In this document: positions 8,532-17,093 of the stretch, piece after piece | Position numbering within the stretch: position 1 is the first letter of the stretch | Layout of the letters: the number at the start of each line of letters is the position of its first letter | Translations under genes and position numbers: made by a program | Notes under the pieces: generated by a model | Databases searched by the model: none | Seen by the model: the letters and a program-made list of their open reading frames with translations, nothing else | What the model was told of the DNA's origin: nothing | Origin: Acholeplasmataceae bacterium | Lineage (GTDB): Bacteria; Bacillota_I; Bacilli_A; Acholeplasmatales; Acholeplasmataceae | Length of the DNA stretch: 64,000 nt | NCBI GenBank assembly: GCA_030603805.1 | Contig: JAUVXD010000001.1 | Location: 129,518 to 193,517 of the forward strand | Direction of reading: 5' to 3'

Positions 8532-9537
8532 CTTCAAATAATCCTTTATAGTATTTAATGCCTAAAGCTTCATAGGCTTTTTGTGTGGCAACTCTGCCAC
8601 GGGCAGTACGTTTAATATAACCTTCCATGAGTAAATAAGGTTCGTAAACGTCTTCAACGGTCGTGATTTCTTCACTGATGGTTGCGGCTATCGATTCAAT
8701 GCCTACAGGACCTCCTGCAAACTTTTCAACGATACTTCGTAAATATCTGTAATCGGTATGATCTAGACCGTTATGATCAATACCAAGTTTGGAAAGTGCA
8801 TGATTGGTAATCTTTTCTGTTACCGTCCCATCTCCAATAATTTCTGCAAAATCTCTGACACGTCGAAAGAGACGATTGGCAATTCTTGGTGTTCCTCGAC
8901 TTCTTCTCGCAAGTGCTGTGACTGCATCACTTTCAATAGGATTATTATAAACTTTCGCCGTTCTTGAGACAATCTTCATGAGATCTTCAACTTCATAATA
9001 TGAAAGTCTTAAGACAACACCAAAACGATCTCTCAGTGGTGCAGATAAATCACCAAATCTTGTGGTTGCACCAATTAAAGTAAATGGGGGTAAATCAATA
9101 CGAATCGATCTTGAATCATGATCTTTACCAATCACAATGTCTAAGACATAATCTTCCATAGCAGCATATAAGACTTCTTCAACAAATCGAGGTAATCTGT
9201 GAATTTCATCAATAAAAAGCACATCACCAGGATTTAAAGAAGATAATACCGCAGCTAAATCACCACTGCGCTCGATTGCAGGGCCAGAGGTGATTTTGAT
9301 TTGGACACCAAGTTCATTGGCAATAATTTGTGCCAAAGTCGTTTTTCCTAAACCAGGTGGTCCATAGAGTAAGATATGATCTAAAGCTTCTTTTCTTTTA
9401 AGTGCAGCCTGAATATAGACAGAAAGCATTTCTTTAATATCTTTCTGGCCAATATATTGGTCTAAGGTTTGTGGACGAAGGGATTGATCCTCATCCTCCT
9501 TGATGGACATGGCTGTAACAATGCGTTCTTTATCCAA
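8521..9537 (-). CDS. ruvB: Holliday junction branch migration ATPase RuvB
   Basis: Hexameric AAA+ motor that drives branch migration with RuvA. The 338 residues include [13 protein letters not shown], Walker [13 protein letters not shown], Walker [10 protein letters not shown], sensor 1 GATTR, and the C-terminal winged helix. It starts at TTG, 10 bases after the ruvA stop and with AGGTGG upstream; this start gives the N-terminal length usual in the family, while the next ATG has no SD. Confidence 0.96.
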   Translation of the reverse strand: MDKERIVTAMSIKEDEDQSLRPQTLDQYIGQKDIKEMLSVYIQAALKRKEALDHILLYGPPGLGKTTLAQIIANELGVQIKITSGPAIERSGDLAAVLSSLNPGDVLFIDEIHRLPRFVEEVLYAAMEDYVLDIVIGKDHDSRSIRIDLPPFTLIGATTRFGDLSAPLRDRFGVVLRLSYYEVEDLMKIVSRTAKVYNNPIESDAVTALARRSRGTPRIANRLFRRVRDFAEIIGDGTVTEKITNHALSKLGIDHNGLDHTDYRYLRSIVEKFAGGPVGIESIAATISEEITTVEDVYEPYLLMEGYIKRTARGRVATQKAYEALGIKYYKGLFEDES

Positions 9538-9547
9538 GGGACACCAC

Positions 9548-10102
9548 CTATTTTATGAGTAATTTGAGTGCTTGTTTAATCATGACCTCAACCGGCTGGT
9601 CTTGATCAATTTTCTTCATCACTTTCTTAATTTCAACTTTAGAATACCCAAGGGCACTTAAGGCATCTTCAACATCATTTTTGTGTGTTGGTATGAGCTC
9701 TGAATCATCTTCAACAAGCTTACCTTTGAGGTCTAAAATGATTTGTTGAGCACTCTTAATACCAATGCCTGGAAACTTGGTCAAATATTTGGCATTGCCT
9801 TCTTCAATCGCTAAAATGATATCAGAAATGGCATCTGTTGCAAGAATGGATAATGCACTTTTAGGTCCAATACCAGATACCCCAATGAGTCTAATGAATA
9901 AGTCTTTCGATTCGATACTTTTAAATCCATAAAGGTTATTGATATCTTCTCTCACGTAGTGATGGGTATAAATTCTTGTGGTTTCCCCTAAGTGATAACT
10001 ATAGGGATTTGGGGAAATAATTAAGTAACCAATGCCTTGATTTTCAATGACCAGATAGCTTGGTTTGATTTCTTTGATTTGTCCTTCTATATAGGCATAC
10101 AT
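9548..10102 (-). CDS. ruvA: Holliday junction DNA helicase subunit RuvA
   Basis: Binds the four-way junction as a tetramer and loads RuvB. The 184-residue protein opens with [12 protein letters not shown], has the helix-hairpin-helix pair [13 protein letters not shown] and [19 protein letters not shown], and the C-terminal RuvB-binding three-helix domain. I start at ATG 10102 (GGTGAT 4 bases before) instead of GTG 10111, giving the usual MYAYI beginning. First gene of ruvAB-queA. Confidence 0.95.
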   Translation of the reverse strand: MYAYIEGQIKEIKPSYLVIENQGIGYLIISPNPYSYHLGETTRIYTHHYVREDINNLYGFKSIESKDLFIRLIGVSGIGPKSALSILATDAISDIILAIEEGNAKYLTKFPGIGIKSAQQIILDLKGKLVEDDSELIPTHKNDVEDALSALGYSKVEIKKVMKKIDQDQPVEVMIKQALKLLIK

Positions 10103-10135
10103 GGTAATCACCCATCCTTTGACATATTACTTTTC

Positions 10136-10144
10136 ATTATAACA
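10136..10144 (-). promoter_or_regulatory. Extended -10 promoter of ruvA-ruvB-queA
   Basis: TGTTATAAT on the minus strand, about 33 bases upstream of the ruvA start; no good -35. It diverges from the coiled-coil gene promoter less than 50 bases away. Confidence 0.55.
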
Positions 10145-10180
10145 TTTTCTCACCTCTTTTTCTATCATATCCCCTGATTA

Positions 10181-10189
10181 TGATATAAT
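10181..10189 (+). promoter_or_regulatory. Extended -10 promoter of the coiled-coil gene
   Basis: TGATATAAT on the plus strand. The predicted start of transcription would leave a leader of only about 16 bases, with the SD near the 5' end. Confidence 0.5.
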
Positions 10190-10211
10190 TATTTCAGGAC
10201 GTGATGAACAT

Positions 10212-13200
10212 TTGAAGCTCGAATATTTGAAGTCTTTTGAGACTGAACTCAAGCAAATTTTAAGCATTGATAAAAAATACCTGCCAATCTCTAAGAAGTT
10301 GGGGGTTGTTTTGCGTGATCTTCAACCGTTCTTATCTAAAATCAATACCATTGAGAGCAAGCATAAAGAATCATTTGTCTTAGAGAGTGTGAATGTCCAT
10401 AAGACATATGCAGAGAATTTAGAAAACTATCAAAAATCATTAAAATTGATTATTGAGAAAAATAACCAAGAAGTTGAGAAGAGTCAAAAGCTCAAAGTTC
10501 AACTGACCCATGAACTGAATCATCATCTTAAGATGCAACTAGATGAACTTGATCAAAAAATTACGGTGATTCTTCAAGATTCCCAAGAAAAACTAGGGAA
10601 AGCTGATCAAACTTTAAAAAGAGAACTTGCAGCGATTCATAAGACAATGACAGAATCCAGAAAGACGTATCAAAATGTCTCGATGGAGATTGAAAAAGAA
10701 AAAGAGCTTGCAGTGACTCAACTGCGTGCAGCTTATGATCAAAAGATTGAAGCTTTAAAAATAGAACTTGAACGTAATCAAGCTGTTTATCAAGAAAAAT
10801 TATCGTCCATTAAAGCTCAAGCTTTAGTCAATACAGAAGAGCATAACGATTCTTATCTCACCATTAAAAATACGTATACTCAGCTGAGTATTTCATTAAA
10901 TAAGAAAATTAATGAGCTTAAGAAAAAACAACAAACTCTACTTGCTAATTTAGAAAAAGATCATCAAAAGGCGATTAAACCTGTGATAGAGTCGATTGAT
11001 AAACTTAAAGAAAACTATCAACTCGCCTTACAAAAATCTTTGCAAGATTATACAGAAAAACTCACAAGCCTCAATGTGATTTTTGATGTTCAAAAAACAT
11101 CGTATGAATCTAAAAAAGAACGTATTATACATGAAGGTAACGAAGCTATAACCCTATTAAACAGCAAATTATCCGCTTATAAAGAAACAATCTCAAAAGA
11201 GAAACTCACCACGTCTAGAGCACTCCGTGATGAAATGAAGTCTTTAGAAACAGATCGTGAAAAAGAAAAGAAAAATCATGATTTGACCAATCAACTTAAT
11301 GCACTCGATGCCGATTTAAATAAGCAAATTTTAAGAACCAATAAAGATATCACCGAAAAGAAAAAAGAGACCCATCGCAGGCTTTTCCAACTTGATCTTG
11401 CACATTTACGTGAAGTCAATGAATGGCGCTTAAAAAAAGTGCTTTATGAATATGAAAAAAAACAAGATACTGCAAAAATTGACCTCAACTATAACCACAA
11501 CATCAACGCATCCGAGCTACAACTCAAACTGATTGAATTTAAAAATCAAGCCGAAAAAGAGATTTTACTTCAAAAACATAATCAAGATCTTCTACCATTA
11601 GAATATCAACTCCAAATCGCTGCATCCATTCAAGAAAGAGAATTAAATCTACTCGCCAATGATGCGCATTTAAGTATCGCAACCTCTAAATTTGAGGAAA
11701 GTCAAATCGAGTACGAACTTAAAAAACAAGAGGCTTTAAGCCAATTTGAAGAAGATAAGGCTAAAGCATTATTTGGTGCAGATATGCAAGTGTTATCCAC
11801 CAACATTCAGCTAGAACTTGAAAAAGAGAAAGTCAAAAGAGACTATGTGATTGCCGAACAAGAACTTAGAATTGAGCTTAACCAAGCCATTTTTAATCGA
11901 TCTAAGCTCTTAATCGAACATGAGCAAAACCAAGAAATCTATAAAATAGAATCAGAGCGTGAGTTAATCTATATTGAAAATAGATACAAACTCGATGCCA
12001 TCAAATCCAATGCGCTTGCAGAAGAACAAAAGCGCACGTTTGTCGTGAGTGAAGCTAGATATAAACATCAACAACGACTCTCTAACGAAAAAGCGAATCG
12101 ATTATTAAAAACATACTTAAATGAACTCTCATTTAATCAACTTCAAACCGAAGATTTTATGACGGTATGTCGAAAATTTTATCAAAGTTTAACAGATTTA
12201 AAGAAAACTGCCATTGAACTTTATCATCTACCTTCACATCCTGAAGTCTTTAAAGATGTTTTAAAGATGATGAAATCCTATCTGCCACAATTTCAAGCAT
12301 CAATGATTGAAGAACTTGAGCATTATCAAGCACTCAATCAAGAAATATATGTCAATAAAATTGAGGATTTGACAGGATATAAATACATGCTAAAGCATGA
12401 AAACACCATGAATTATTACGGTCAAGAAATCGCTAAAATCAAAGAGAAAAAAGCATCAGTTGAGCGAGATATCCAATCACTTGAGGAACAGTTTTTCAAA
12501 TATCAAACAGAGCTTGAACGCAACCATGCCTTTATCAATCAACTGACGAAGATTAGTTATGAGATTAAGCATAATGAACTGAGAAGTGAACATAAACATC
12601 AGGATTTAAAGGAAAATCAAAAACTTTTATCCAATCACGAACATGAAGTCAAACGGATTAAGCAATCATTATCAAAAATTGAAAAAGATATTGATGAAAA
12701 ACACTTACTAATTGCACCACTAGACAAAGAAATTGCTTTATTATCACAAAAACAAGATTTACAAGAAAAAGAACTTGAAGTCAAAAAACATAAAGAGGCT
12801 GCTGTTTTCTACCGTTTCTTAAATAAGAATCAAAAGATTTATCAAGAACTATCGATGGATATGGCACACTTCTTAGAAAAACTTTCCTTCTTCTTCGATG
12901 CACTCTCACAAGAAGTCTATTTGACAGATACGGTCTTAAATGTTGAGATTAAGAAGTTTGAACGACATGCATCACTTTTTGAACTCAAACTTAACAGACA
13001 CCAACAAGCATTTTTAAATTTGATGCTTGAGTTCTATCACAAAAATGAAAAAGAACAAGCCATGCTCATGAAAGACTTTAAGCGCTCAACGATTGCACTG
13101 ATGAAGAGCTTAAGTCAAAACTATAATAATACCTTATCTAAAGCACTTCATGACCAAACAAAGAAAAACCATGAAGAACAAAGACAAAATCAAAATGAAA

Positions 13201-13811
13201 AGGATAAAGTCAAGAAAAAATTAGAACTCGAGATAATCTCTTATCAAAAGAAATTATCGATTGATTTATCTGTGATTAAATCATTAGAATCAAAGATTGC
13301 AGAAACTGGTGATAAAGCACTCCTTGAACTTAAGATTCTTAACGAAAACCAAATTTCAATTGCCAATCAATACCAAAATGAGCATTTGCATAAAGTCAGT
13401 ATGATGCTTGATCAATACAAAAAAACATTATCTCAAATTGAGCTAAATAAGCATCAAGCAGAAAAGAATCAACAAGGTTTAGAAAACTCATTAGAAGCTA
13501 AAAATCAAGTGATTCTAACGAAGTATCAAACCAATTATCAAAAGCATCTTTCAAATCTTAAGTCAAAAACCCTACATTACGAAGAAGAGATGGGTAAACT
13601 CAAAAAATCCATTGCTGAACGTGAAAAAGCACATGAAGAAACCTTAAAGCGCATGAATGAAAAGCGTGAAGAAGAGCTTAGAAATATCTTGTATCACTTG
13701 AAAAAGTTTACATCTTCAACAAAATCTGAACAAAATCAGGTCATGAGTAAAGAGGTTAGACTTCTTAAAAAAACGAATCGTTCTAAAATTAAAATGCTGC
13801 ATCTATCGTGA
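10212..13811 (+). CDS. Giant coiled-coil protein of unknown function
   Basis: A 1,199-residue protein, almost wholly Lys/Glu/Gln/Leu-rich heptad-type helix, with no signal peptide, membrane segment or Walker motif. The likely start is TTG: AGGAcGTGAT, nearly the full anti-SD complement, sits 6 bases upstream, and the next in-frame Met is over 100 residues in. Less charged stretches near residues 1-60 and 640-730 may be globular or hinge points. It is the only plus-strand gene in the first 46 kb, set between ruvA and obg. A cytoskeletal, scaffold or chromosome-linked role is conceivable; none can be shown. It is not SMC, since ATPase heads are missing. Confidence 0.9.
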   Translation: MKLEYLKSFETELKQILSIDKKYLPISKKLGVVLRDLQPFLSKINTIESKHKESFVLESVNVHKTYAENLENYQKSLKLIIEKNNQEVEKSQKLKVQLTHELNHHLKMQLDELDQKITVILQDSQEKLGKADQTLKRELAAIHKTMTESRKTYQNVSMEIEKEKELAVTQLRAAYDQKIEALKIELERNQAVYQEKLSSIKAQALVNTEEHNDSYLTIKNTYTQLSISLNKKINELKKKQQTLLANLEKDHQKAIKPVIESIDKLKENYQLALQKSLQDYTEKLTSLNVIFDVQKTSYESKKERIIHEGNEAITLLNSKLSAYKETISKEKLTTSRALRDEMKSLETDREKEKKNHDLTNQLNALDADLNKQILRTNKDITEKKKETHRRLFQLDLAHLREVNEWRLKKVLYEYEKKQDTAKIDLNYNHNINASELQLKLIEFKNQAEKEILLQKHNQDLLPLEYQLQIAASIQERELNLLANDAHLSIATSKFEESQIEYELKKQEALSQFEEDKAKALFGADMQVLSTNIQLELEKEKVKRDYVIAEQELRIELNQAIFNRSKLLIEHEQNQEIYKIESERELIYIENRYKLDAIKSNALAEEQKRTFVVSEARYKHQQRLSNEKANRLLKTYLNELSFNQLQTEDFMTVCRKFYQSLTDLKKTAIELYHLPSHPEVFKDVLKMMKSYLPQFQASMIEELEHYQALNQEIYVNKIEDLTGYKYMLKHENTMNYYGQEIAKIKEKKASVERDIQSLEEQFFKYQTELERNHAFINQLTKISYEIKHNELRSEHKHQDLKENQKLLSNHEHEVKRIKQSLSKIEKDIDEKHLLIAPLDKEIALLSQKQDLQEKELEVKKHKEAAVFYRFLNKNQKIYQELSMDMAHFLEKLSFFFDALSQEVYLTDTVLNVEIKKFERHASLFELKLNRHQQAFLNLMLEFYHKNEKEQAMLMKDFKRSTIALMKSLSQNYNNTLSKALHDQTKKNHEEQRQNQNEKDKVKKKLELEIISYQKKLSIDLSVIKSLESKIAETGDKALLELKILNENQISIANQYQNEHLHKVSMMLDQYKKTLSQIELNKHQAEKNQQGLENSLEAKNQVILTKYQTNYQKHLSNLKSKTLHYEEEMGKLKKSIAEREKAHEETLKRMNEKREEELRNILYHLKKFTSSTKSEQNQVMSKEVRLLKKTNRSKIKMLHLS

Positions 13812-13826
13812 TGCAGCTTTTCTTTT
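13796..13826 (+). terminator. Terminator of the coiled-coil gene
   Basis: Perfect 8-bp stem GCTGCATC/GATGCAGC (13796-13803, 13810-13817) then TTTTCTTTT. The 5' arm lies in the last codons. Confidence 0.9.
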
Positions 13827-13827
13827 G

Positions 13828-13852
13828 ATAAAGAAAAAGGACGATTGTCCTT
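13828..13852 (-). terminator. Terminator of obg
   Basis: Stem AAGGAC/GTCCTT (13847-13852 with 13837-13842) with a 4-base loop, followed by TTTCTTT on the minus strand. It faces the convergent terminator at 13796-13826. Confidence 0.85.
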
Positions 13853-15104
13853 ATTCGATAAATTCAAATTCATAATCAAAGATTCGAATGGTATCACCAT
13901 TTTTTGCGCCTTCCTTGCGGAGTGCCTCATCAACACCTAAACTTCTAAGTTGTCTTGCAAAACGTTTTACAGCTTCATCTTTGGTAAAATCTGTTCGCTC
14001 AAACAAGAGTTTGAGTTTGTTTCCCGAAAGATCAAAACCTGTTTCTGATTTTGTTAAGATAAAATCAGGTTCTGTTTCTTCTAGGGTGTATGTCTTACTA
14101 TAAACAGGTGTGTGATCCATAACGACAGGTGCTTTTTTAAGCTCATCTAAGGTGAGATATAAGAGTTGGTCTATATCTTTTTTCTGATGGGCTGAAATCA
14201 CAACAAACGGTCCTTGAATATGATCTTTTAGAAACTTAATTTTTGCTTCAGTCCCTGGCATATCCATCTTGTTTGCAACCACAATCTGGGGACGTTTTAA
14301 GAGTTCTTCATTATACATTTCAAGTTCGTGATTGATTTTTAAGTAATCGTCATAGGGGTTTTCTCTTGTTAGATCTAACACATGAAGAAATACGCGACAT
14401 CTTTCAATATGTTTTAAGAAACGAATACCTAAACCAAGACCTAAATGCGCATTTTCAATTAAACCAGGTAAATCTGCAAGCACAAACGATTCTTCTTTAA
14501 CCTGCACCATTCCTAAATTGGGTTGTAAGGTTGTAAAAGGATATTCTGCAATCTTGGGTCTCGCATTAGAAACTACCGAAATTAATGTGGATTTACCAAC
14601 GGATGGATATCCAATTAAGCCCACATCTGCTAAAACCTTGAGTTCAACTTTGATTTTACGTGTGACACCAGGATCTCCATTTTCAGCAAAGTCAGGTGCT
14701 GGATTTCTATGGGTTGCAAACGCCATATTACCACGTCCACCTTTACCCCCTTGTGCAACAACAAGCTCTTCACCATGTTTGGTGATTTCACCAATTTTTT
14801 GAGATTTATCTTCGGTATATACAATGGTGCCTAAGGGGACACGAACATAGGTATGGGGTGCATTTGCACCATGCATGCCTTTAGTTTTACCGTTCACGCC
14901 AGGACCTGCTTTAATATGTCTTTGGTATCTTAAATCGATTAAGGTCGACTTACCTTCATCACCAACAAAAATAACGGAACCACCGTTTCCGCCATTGCCG
15001 CCCCATGGGCCGCCATATTCTACATATTTTTCTCTGCGATAGACAGCAATACCGTTTCCACCGCGACCGCCGAATACCTCGACGACAACTTCATCTACAA
15101 ACAT
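13851..15104 (-). CDS. obg: GTPase Obg (CgtA), late 50S assembly factor
   Basis: Essential GTPase acting in large-subunit maturation and stress control. The 417 residues hold the glycine-rich Obg fold (GGRGGNGIA, GGPWGGNGG), the G domain with GYPSVGKST (G1), the switch-region YPFTTLQPN, DLPGLIE (G3) and NKMD (G4), and a C-terminal OCT domain as in Firmicutes Obg. SD GAGGT precedes the ATG. It follows rpmA, separated by a terminator hairpin that must be leaky or accompanied by another promoter. Confidence 0.97.
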   Translation of the reverse strand: MFVDEVVVEVFGGRGGNGIAVYRREKYVEYGGPWGGNGGNGGSVIFVGDEGKSTLIDLRYQRHIKAGPGVNGKTKGMHGANAPHTYVRVPLGTIVYTEDKSQKIGEITKHGEELVVAQGGKGGRGNMAFATHRNPAPDFAENGDPGVTRKIKVELKVLADVGLIGYPSVGKSTLISVVSNARPKIAEYPFTTLQPNLGMVQVKEESFVLADLPGLIENAHLGLGLGIRFLKHIERCRVFLHVLDLTRENPYDDYLKINHELEMYNEELLKRPQIVVANKMDMPGTEAKIKFLKDHIQGPFVVISAHQKKDIDQLLYLTLDELKKAPVVMDHTPVYSKTYTLEETEPDFILTKSETGFDLSGNKLKLLFERTDFTKDEAVKRFARQLRSLGVDEALRKEGAKNGDTIRIFDYEFEFIE

Positions 15105-15125
15105 TTTTTTCTACCTCTTTTGCAC

Positions 15126-15151
15126 AAAAAAAGGATAACTAGGTTATCCTT
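15126..15151 (-). terminator. Terminator between rpmA and obg
   Basis: Stem AAGGATAA/TTATCCTT (15144-15151 with 15131-15138) plus seven T on the minus strand, starting at the rpmA stop codon. It would set ribosomal protein expression above obg. Confidence 0.8.
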
Positions 15152-15422
15152 CGTAAACGGATACTTGCGTACGCGAACGGCCTTTTCTTTCGTATTTGAT
15201 CACACCGTTGATCATTGCGAATAATGTATCATCGCCGCCACGTCCAACATTCTCACCTGGATGAATTTTAGTGCCTCTTTGGCGATAAATGATAGAACCT
15301 GCAGTTGCAAATTGACCATCACTTAACTTCATACCGAGTCTCTTCGAATGGGAGTCGCGACCGTTACGGCTGGAACCTGTCCCTTTTTTCGATGCGAATA
15401 ACTGTATATTTAATTTAAACAT
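15144..15422 (-). CDS. rpmA: 50S ribosomal protein L27 with N-terminal prepeptide
   Basis: The 92-residue protein starts with [10 protein letters not shown] before the [14 protein letters not shown] core. This is the Firmicutes-type extension removed after the FA pair by the protease Prp, whose gene lies 1 base upstream. The mature N-terminus reaches toward the peptidyl transferase centre. Length and internal motifs ([17 protein letters not shown]) are normal. Confidence 0.98.
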   Translation of the reverse strand: MFKLNIQLFASKKGTGSSRNGRDSHSKRLGMKLSDGQFATAGSIIYRQRGTKIHPGENVGRGGDDTLFAMINGVIKYERKGRSRTQVSVYEG

Positions 15423-15423
15423 G

Positions 15424-15738
15424 TTATCCCTCCTTCTGATTTTTTATATATTTCGGATATTGTTTTTCTAAATCAAGCAAAGTATATTCTAAGTTTTCTA
15501 AGAGTTTGATGACTGTATCATCATGTTTCTTTAGAGTTGCTTTAAAATATCCTTCTTTAACATCTAAATGAATCGCATCATTTAGCTTTAAATGTAGGAT
15601 CGCATTGGCTGTCACAAGTGTTGCTGCAGACACGGCTGCGCAAACGATGTCTTGTCCATGCTTGGCATATCCTGCATGCCCAGTGACGAGAATCTCGTTT
15701 AGTTTCCCGTTTGGTTTGGTAAATCTCGTCTCAATCAT
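15424..15738 (-). CDS. prp: Ribosomal-processing cysteine protease Prp
   Basis: Cleaves the L27 prepeptide. The 104-residue protein has the catalytic His in VTGHAGYA and Cys in [10 protein letters not shown], as in the YsxB/Prp family. It sits between rplU (1 base away) and rpmA (1 base away), the conserved Firmicutes arrangement. Confidence 0.96.
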   Translation of the reverse strand: MIETRFTKPNGKLNEILVTGHAGYAKHGQDIVCAAVSAATLVTANAILHLKLNDAIHLDVKEGYFKATLKKHDDTVIKLLENLEYTLLDLEKQYPKYIKNQKEG

Positions 15739-15739
15739 A

Positions 15740-16048
15740 TTAAGCGACTACGGATTCGATAACGAGCTTGGTATAAGCTTGACGATGTCCTTGCTTGCGA
15801 CGGTAGTTCTTTCTGACCTTGTACTTGAAAACGATGATCTTTGGACCACGACCGTGTTTCACTACTTTGGCAACGACTGATGCTCCGTCGACGGTTGGCG
15901 TACCAATGACTGTTTTTTCGCCACCGACCATTAAGACTTCGGTAAATGTGTAGGTTTCGCCAGCTTCAACATCTAGTTTTTCAACATAGATTTCTTGACC
16001 TGCTTCAACTCTCACTTGCTTACCGCCTGTTTTAATTACTGCGTACAT
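15740..16048 (-). CDS. rplU: 50S ribosomal protein L21
   Basis: The 102-residue protein starts [18 protein letters not shown] and ends with the family motif [15 protein letters not shown], binding 23S rRNA and L20. First gene of the rplU-prp-rpmA(-obg) operon; SD AGGAGG before ATG. Confidence 0.98.
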   Translation of the reverse strand: MYAVIKTGGKQVRVEAGQEIYVEKLDVEAGETYTFTEVLMVGGEKTVIGTPTVDGASVVAKVVKHGRGPKIIVFKYKVRKNYRRKQGHRQAYTKLVIESVVA

Positions 16049-16135
16049 GTTGCATTCCTCCTTTTATTTTTGATTTGAAGACACACTATCTAAGGTAGCG
16101 TAAAAGCATTTATAACCTGTCCTATGTGGTACAAC
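16049..16135 (-). promoter_or_regulatory. Structured 5' leader of rplU (probable L21 leader)
   Basis: Between the promoter and the rplU SD the minus-strand RNA can form CTATGT/ACATAG and ACGCTA/TAGTGT hairpins. Firmicutes rplU operons carry a known structured L21 leader at this place. I assign it by position and pairing, not by a covariance match. Confidence 0.5.
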
Positions 16136-16141
16136 ATAGAT

Positions 16142-16170
16142 ATTTTAACGTAGTTAGACCTTAAAGTCAA
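16142..16170 (-). promoter_or_regulatory. SigA-type promoter of the rplU operon
   Basis: On the minus strand TTGACT, 17 bases, TAAAAT; one of the best -35 matches in the window. Confidence 0.85.
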
Positions 16171-16194
16171 TAAAAATCGTTTAAAAGCGAAGGA

Positions 16195-17019
16195 TTATGA
16201 GCCTTTTTTGTTTGAAAACCCTTGTAGACCACCTGTTTTAATCATTCGCTCAAATTTAGTGTCAAAAAAGAGTGATGGATAGAGATTAAATATCGATGTT
16301 TTCATTTCATTTTTAAGTCTAAGTAGATAAATATCATGGTGGATATGCTCTGTAATAATGGAAACCATCAGTTGATTTTTAGTCAGTGTTCCTGTCCATG
16401 TGTTTAAAGATTTATTATGATTAGCTACTAAAACTTGCTTGAGGTCAATGACAAGCATCATGCGTGATTGATCAGGTGATGAAAACCCATGAGCATAGAT
16501 ATGGACATTAGTTCGATGATAATCAAAAGCTTTAAATGAAAAGATGTAGACATCAACACCTTTTCTTTCAAGATGTGAAAATGCATCATCAAACTGATGG
16601 ATATCCATATCAGTATTGATATAGACTTCTTCTTCAGCTCCATATAAAAGTGTTCTAATCTTTCCTAAAATGCTAAAGTAGCCTGAAATGTTAAGGTATG
16701 GTTCTCTAGGTTCTTCTTTGATTGTATATTTTAAAAGATCCTTAAGTTCAGTCACATGTTTTTGATAGACTGATGATAACTGTGATAAAAGTGCTTCTGG
16801 GTCTTCTGCAAAAAAAAGATCTTTAACACCGTTTTCCATAAGGAGTAGACCACGTTGATACATAGCGTTGATTGTTGCATAAATTGATGTCCTAGAAAGG
16901 TGAAGATCTTTGGCAATTTGAAAAACCGTTTGACCAGGATTTTTAAGAAGGTATAAATAGATTTGTGCCTCATTTTCAGAAAAATGAATCTTTTTGAGTA
17001 AGCTTAGAATTTGTTCCAT
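16195..17019 (-). CDS. TrmB-family transcriptional regulator
   Basis: A 274-residue DNA-binding protein. Residues about 12-63 form the TrmB-type winged helix (FSENEAQIYLYLLK, TSIYATINAMYQRGLL), followed by a coiled segment and a ligand-sensing C-terminal domain of the kind that binds sugars or nucleosides in this family. I use the ATG at 17019 with SD GGAGA rather than a TTG ten codons earlier. It follows the nucleoside transporter genes in the same direction but after a strong terminator, so it is probably a separate unit; control of that transporter is inference. Its upstream region holds the palindrome GTTATGATAAC (17051-17061) and TTGTACAA (17042-17049). Confidence 0.88.
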   Translation of the reverse strand: MEQILSLLKKIHFSENEAQIYLYLLKNPGQTVFQIAKDLHLSRTSIYATINAMYQRGLLLMENGVKDLFFAEDPEALLSQLSSVYQKHVTELKDLLKYTIKEEPREPYLNISGYFSILGKIRTLLYGAEEEVYINTDMDIHQFDDAFSHLERKGVDVYIFSFKAFDYHRTNVHIYAHGFSSPDQSRMMLVIDLKQVLVANHNKSLNTWTGTLTKNQLMVSIITEHIHHDIYLLRLKNEMKTSIFNLYPSLFFDTKFERMIKTGGLQGFSNKKGS

Positions 17020-17062
17020 ATATAAGTCTCCGTTGTTTTTATTGTACAACGTTATGATAACA

Positions 17063-17090
17063 TAAAAAAGCGGTTGGTTTCAACCGCTTT
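17063..17090 (-). terminator. Terminator of the nucleoside ABC transporter operon
   Basis: Perfect 10-bp stem (17081-17090 with 17067-17076), loop AAAC on the minus strand, followed by a T tract, 3 bases after the last permease gene. Confidence 0.9.
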
Positions 17091-17093
17091 CAT

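Noticed and set aside
10212-13811. SMC-like or phage tape-measure protein
   Set aside because: No Walker A/B heads or hinge, no hydrophobic segments, and no phage genes around; only coiled coil is supported.
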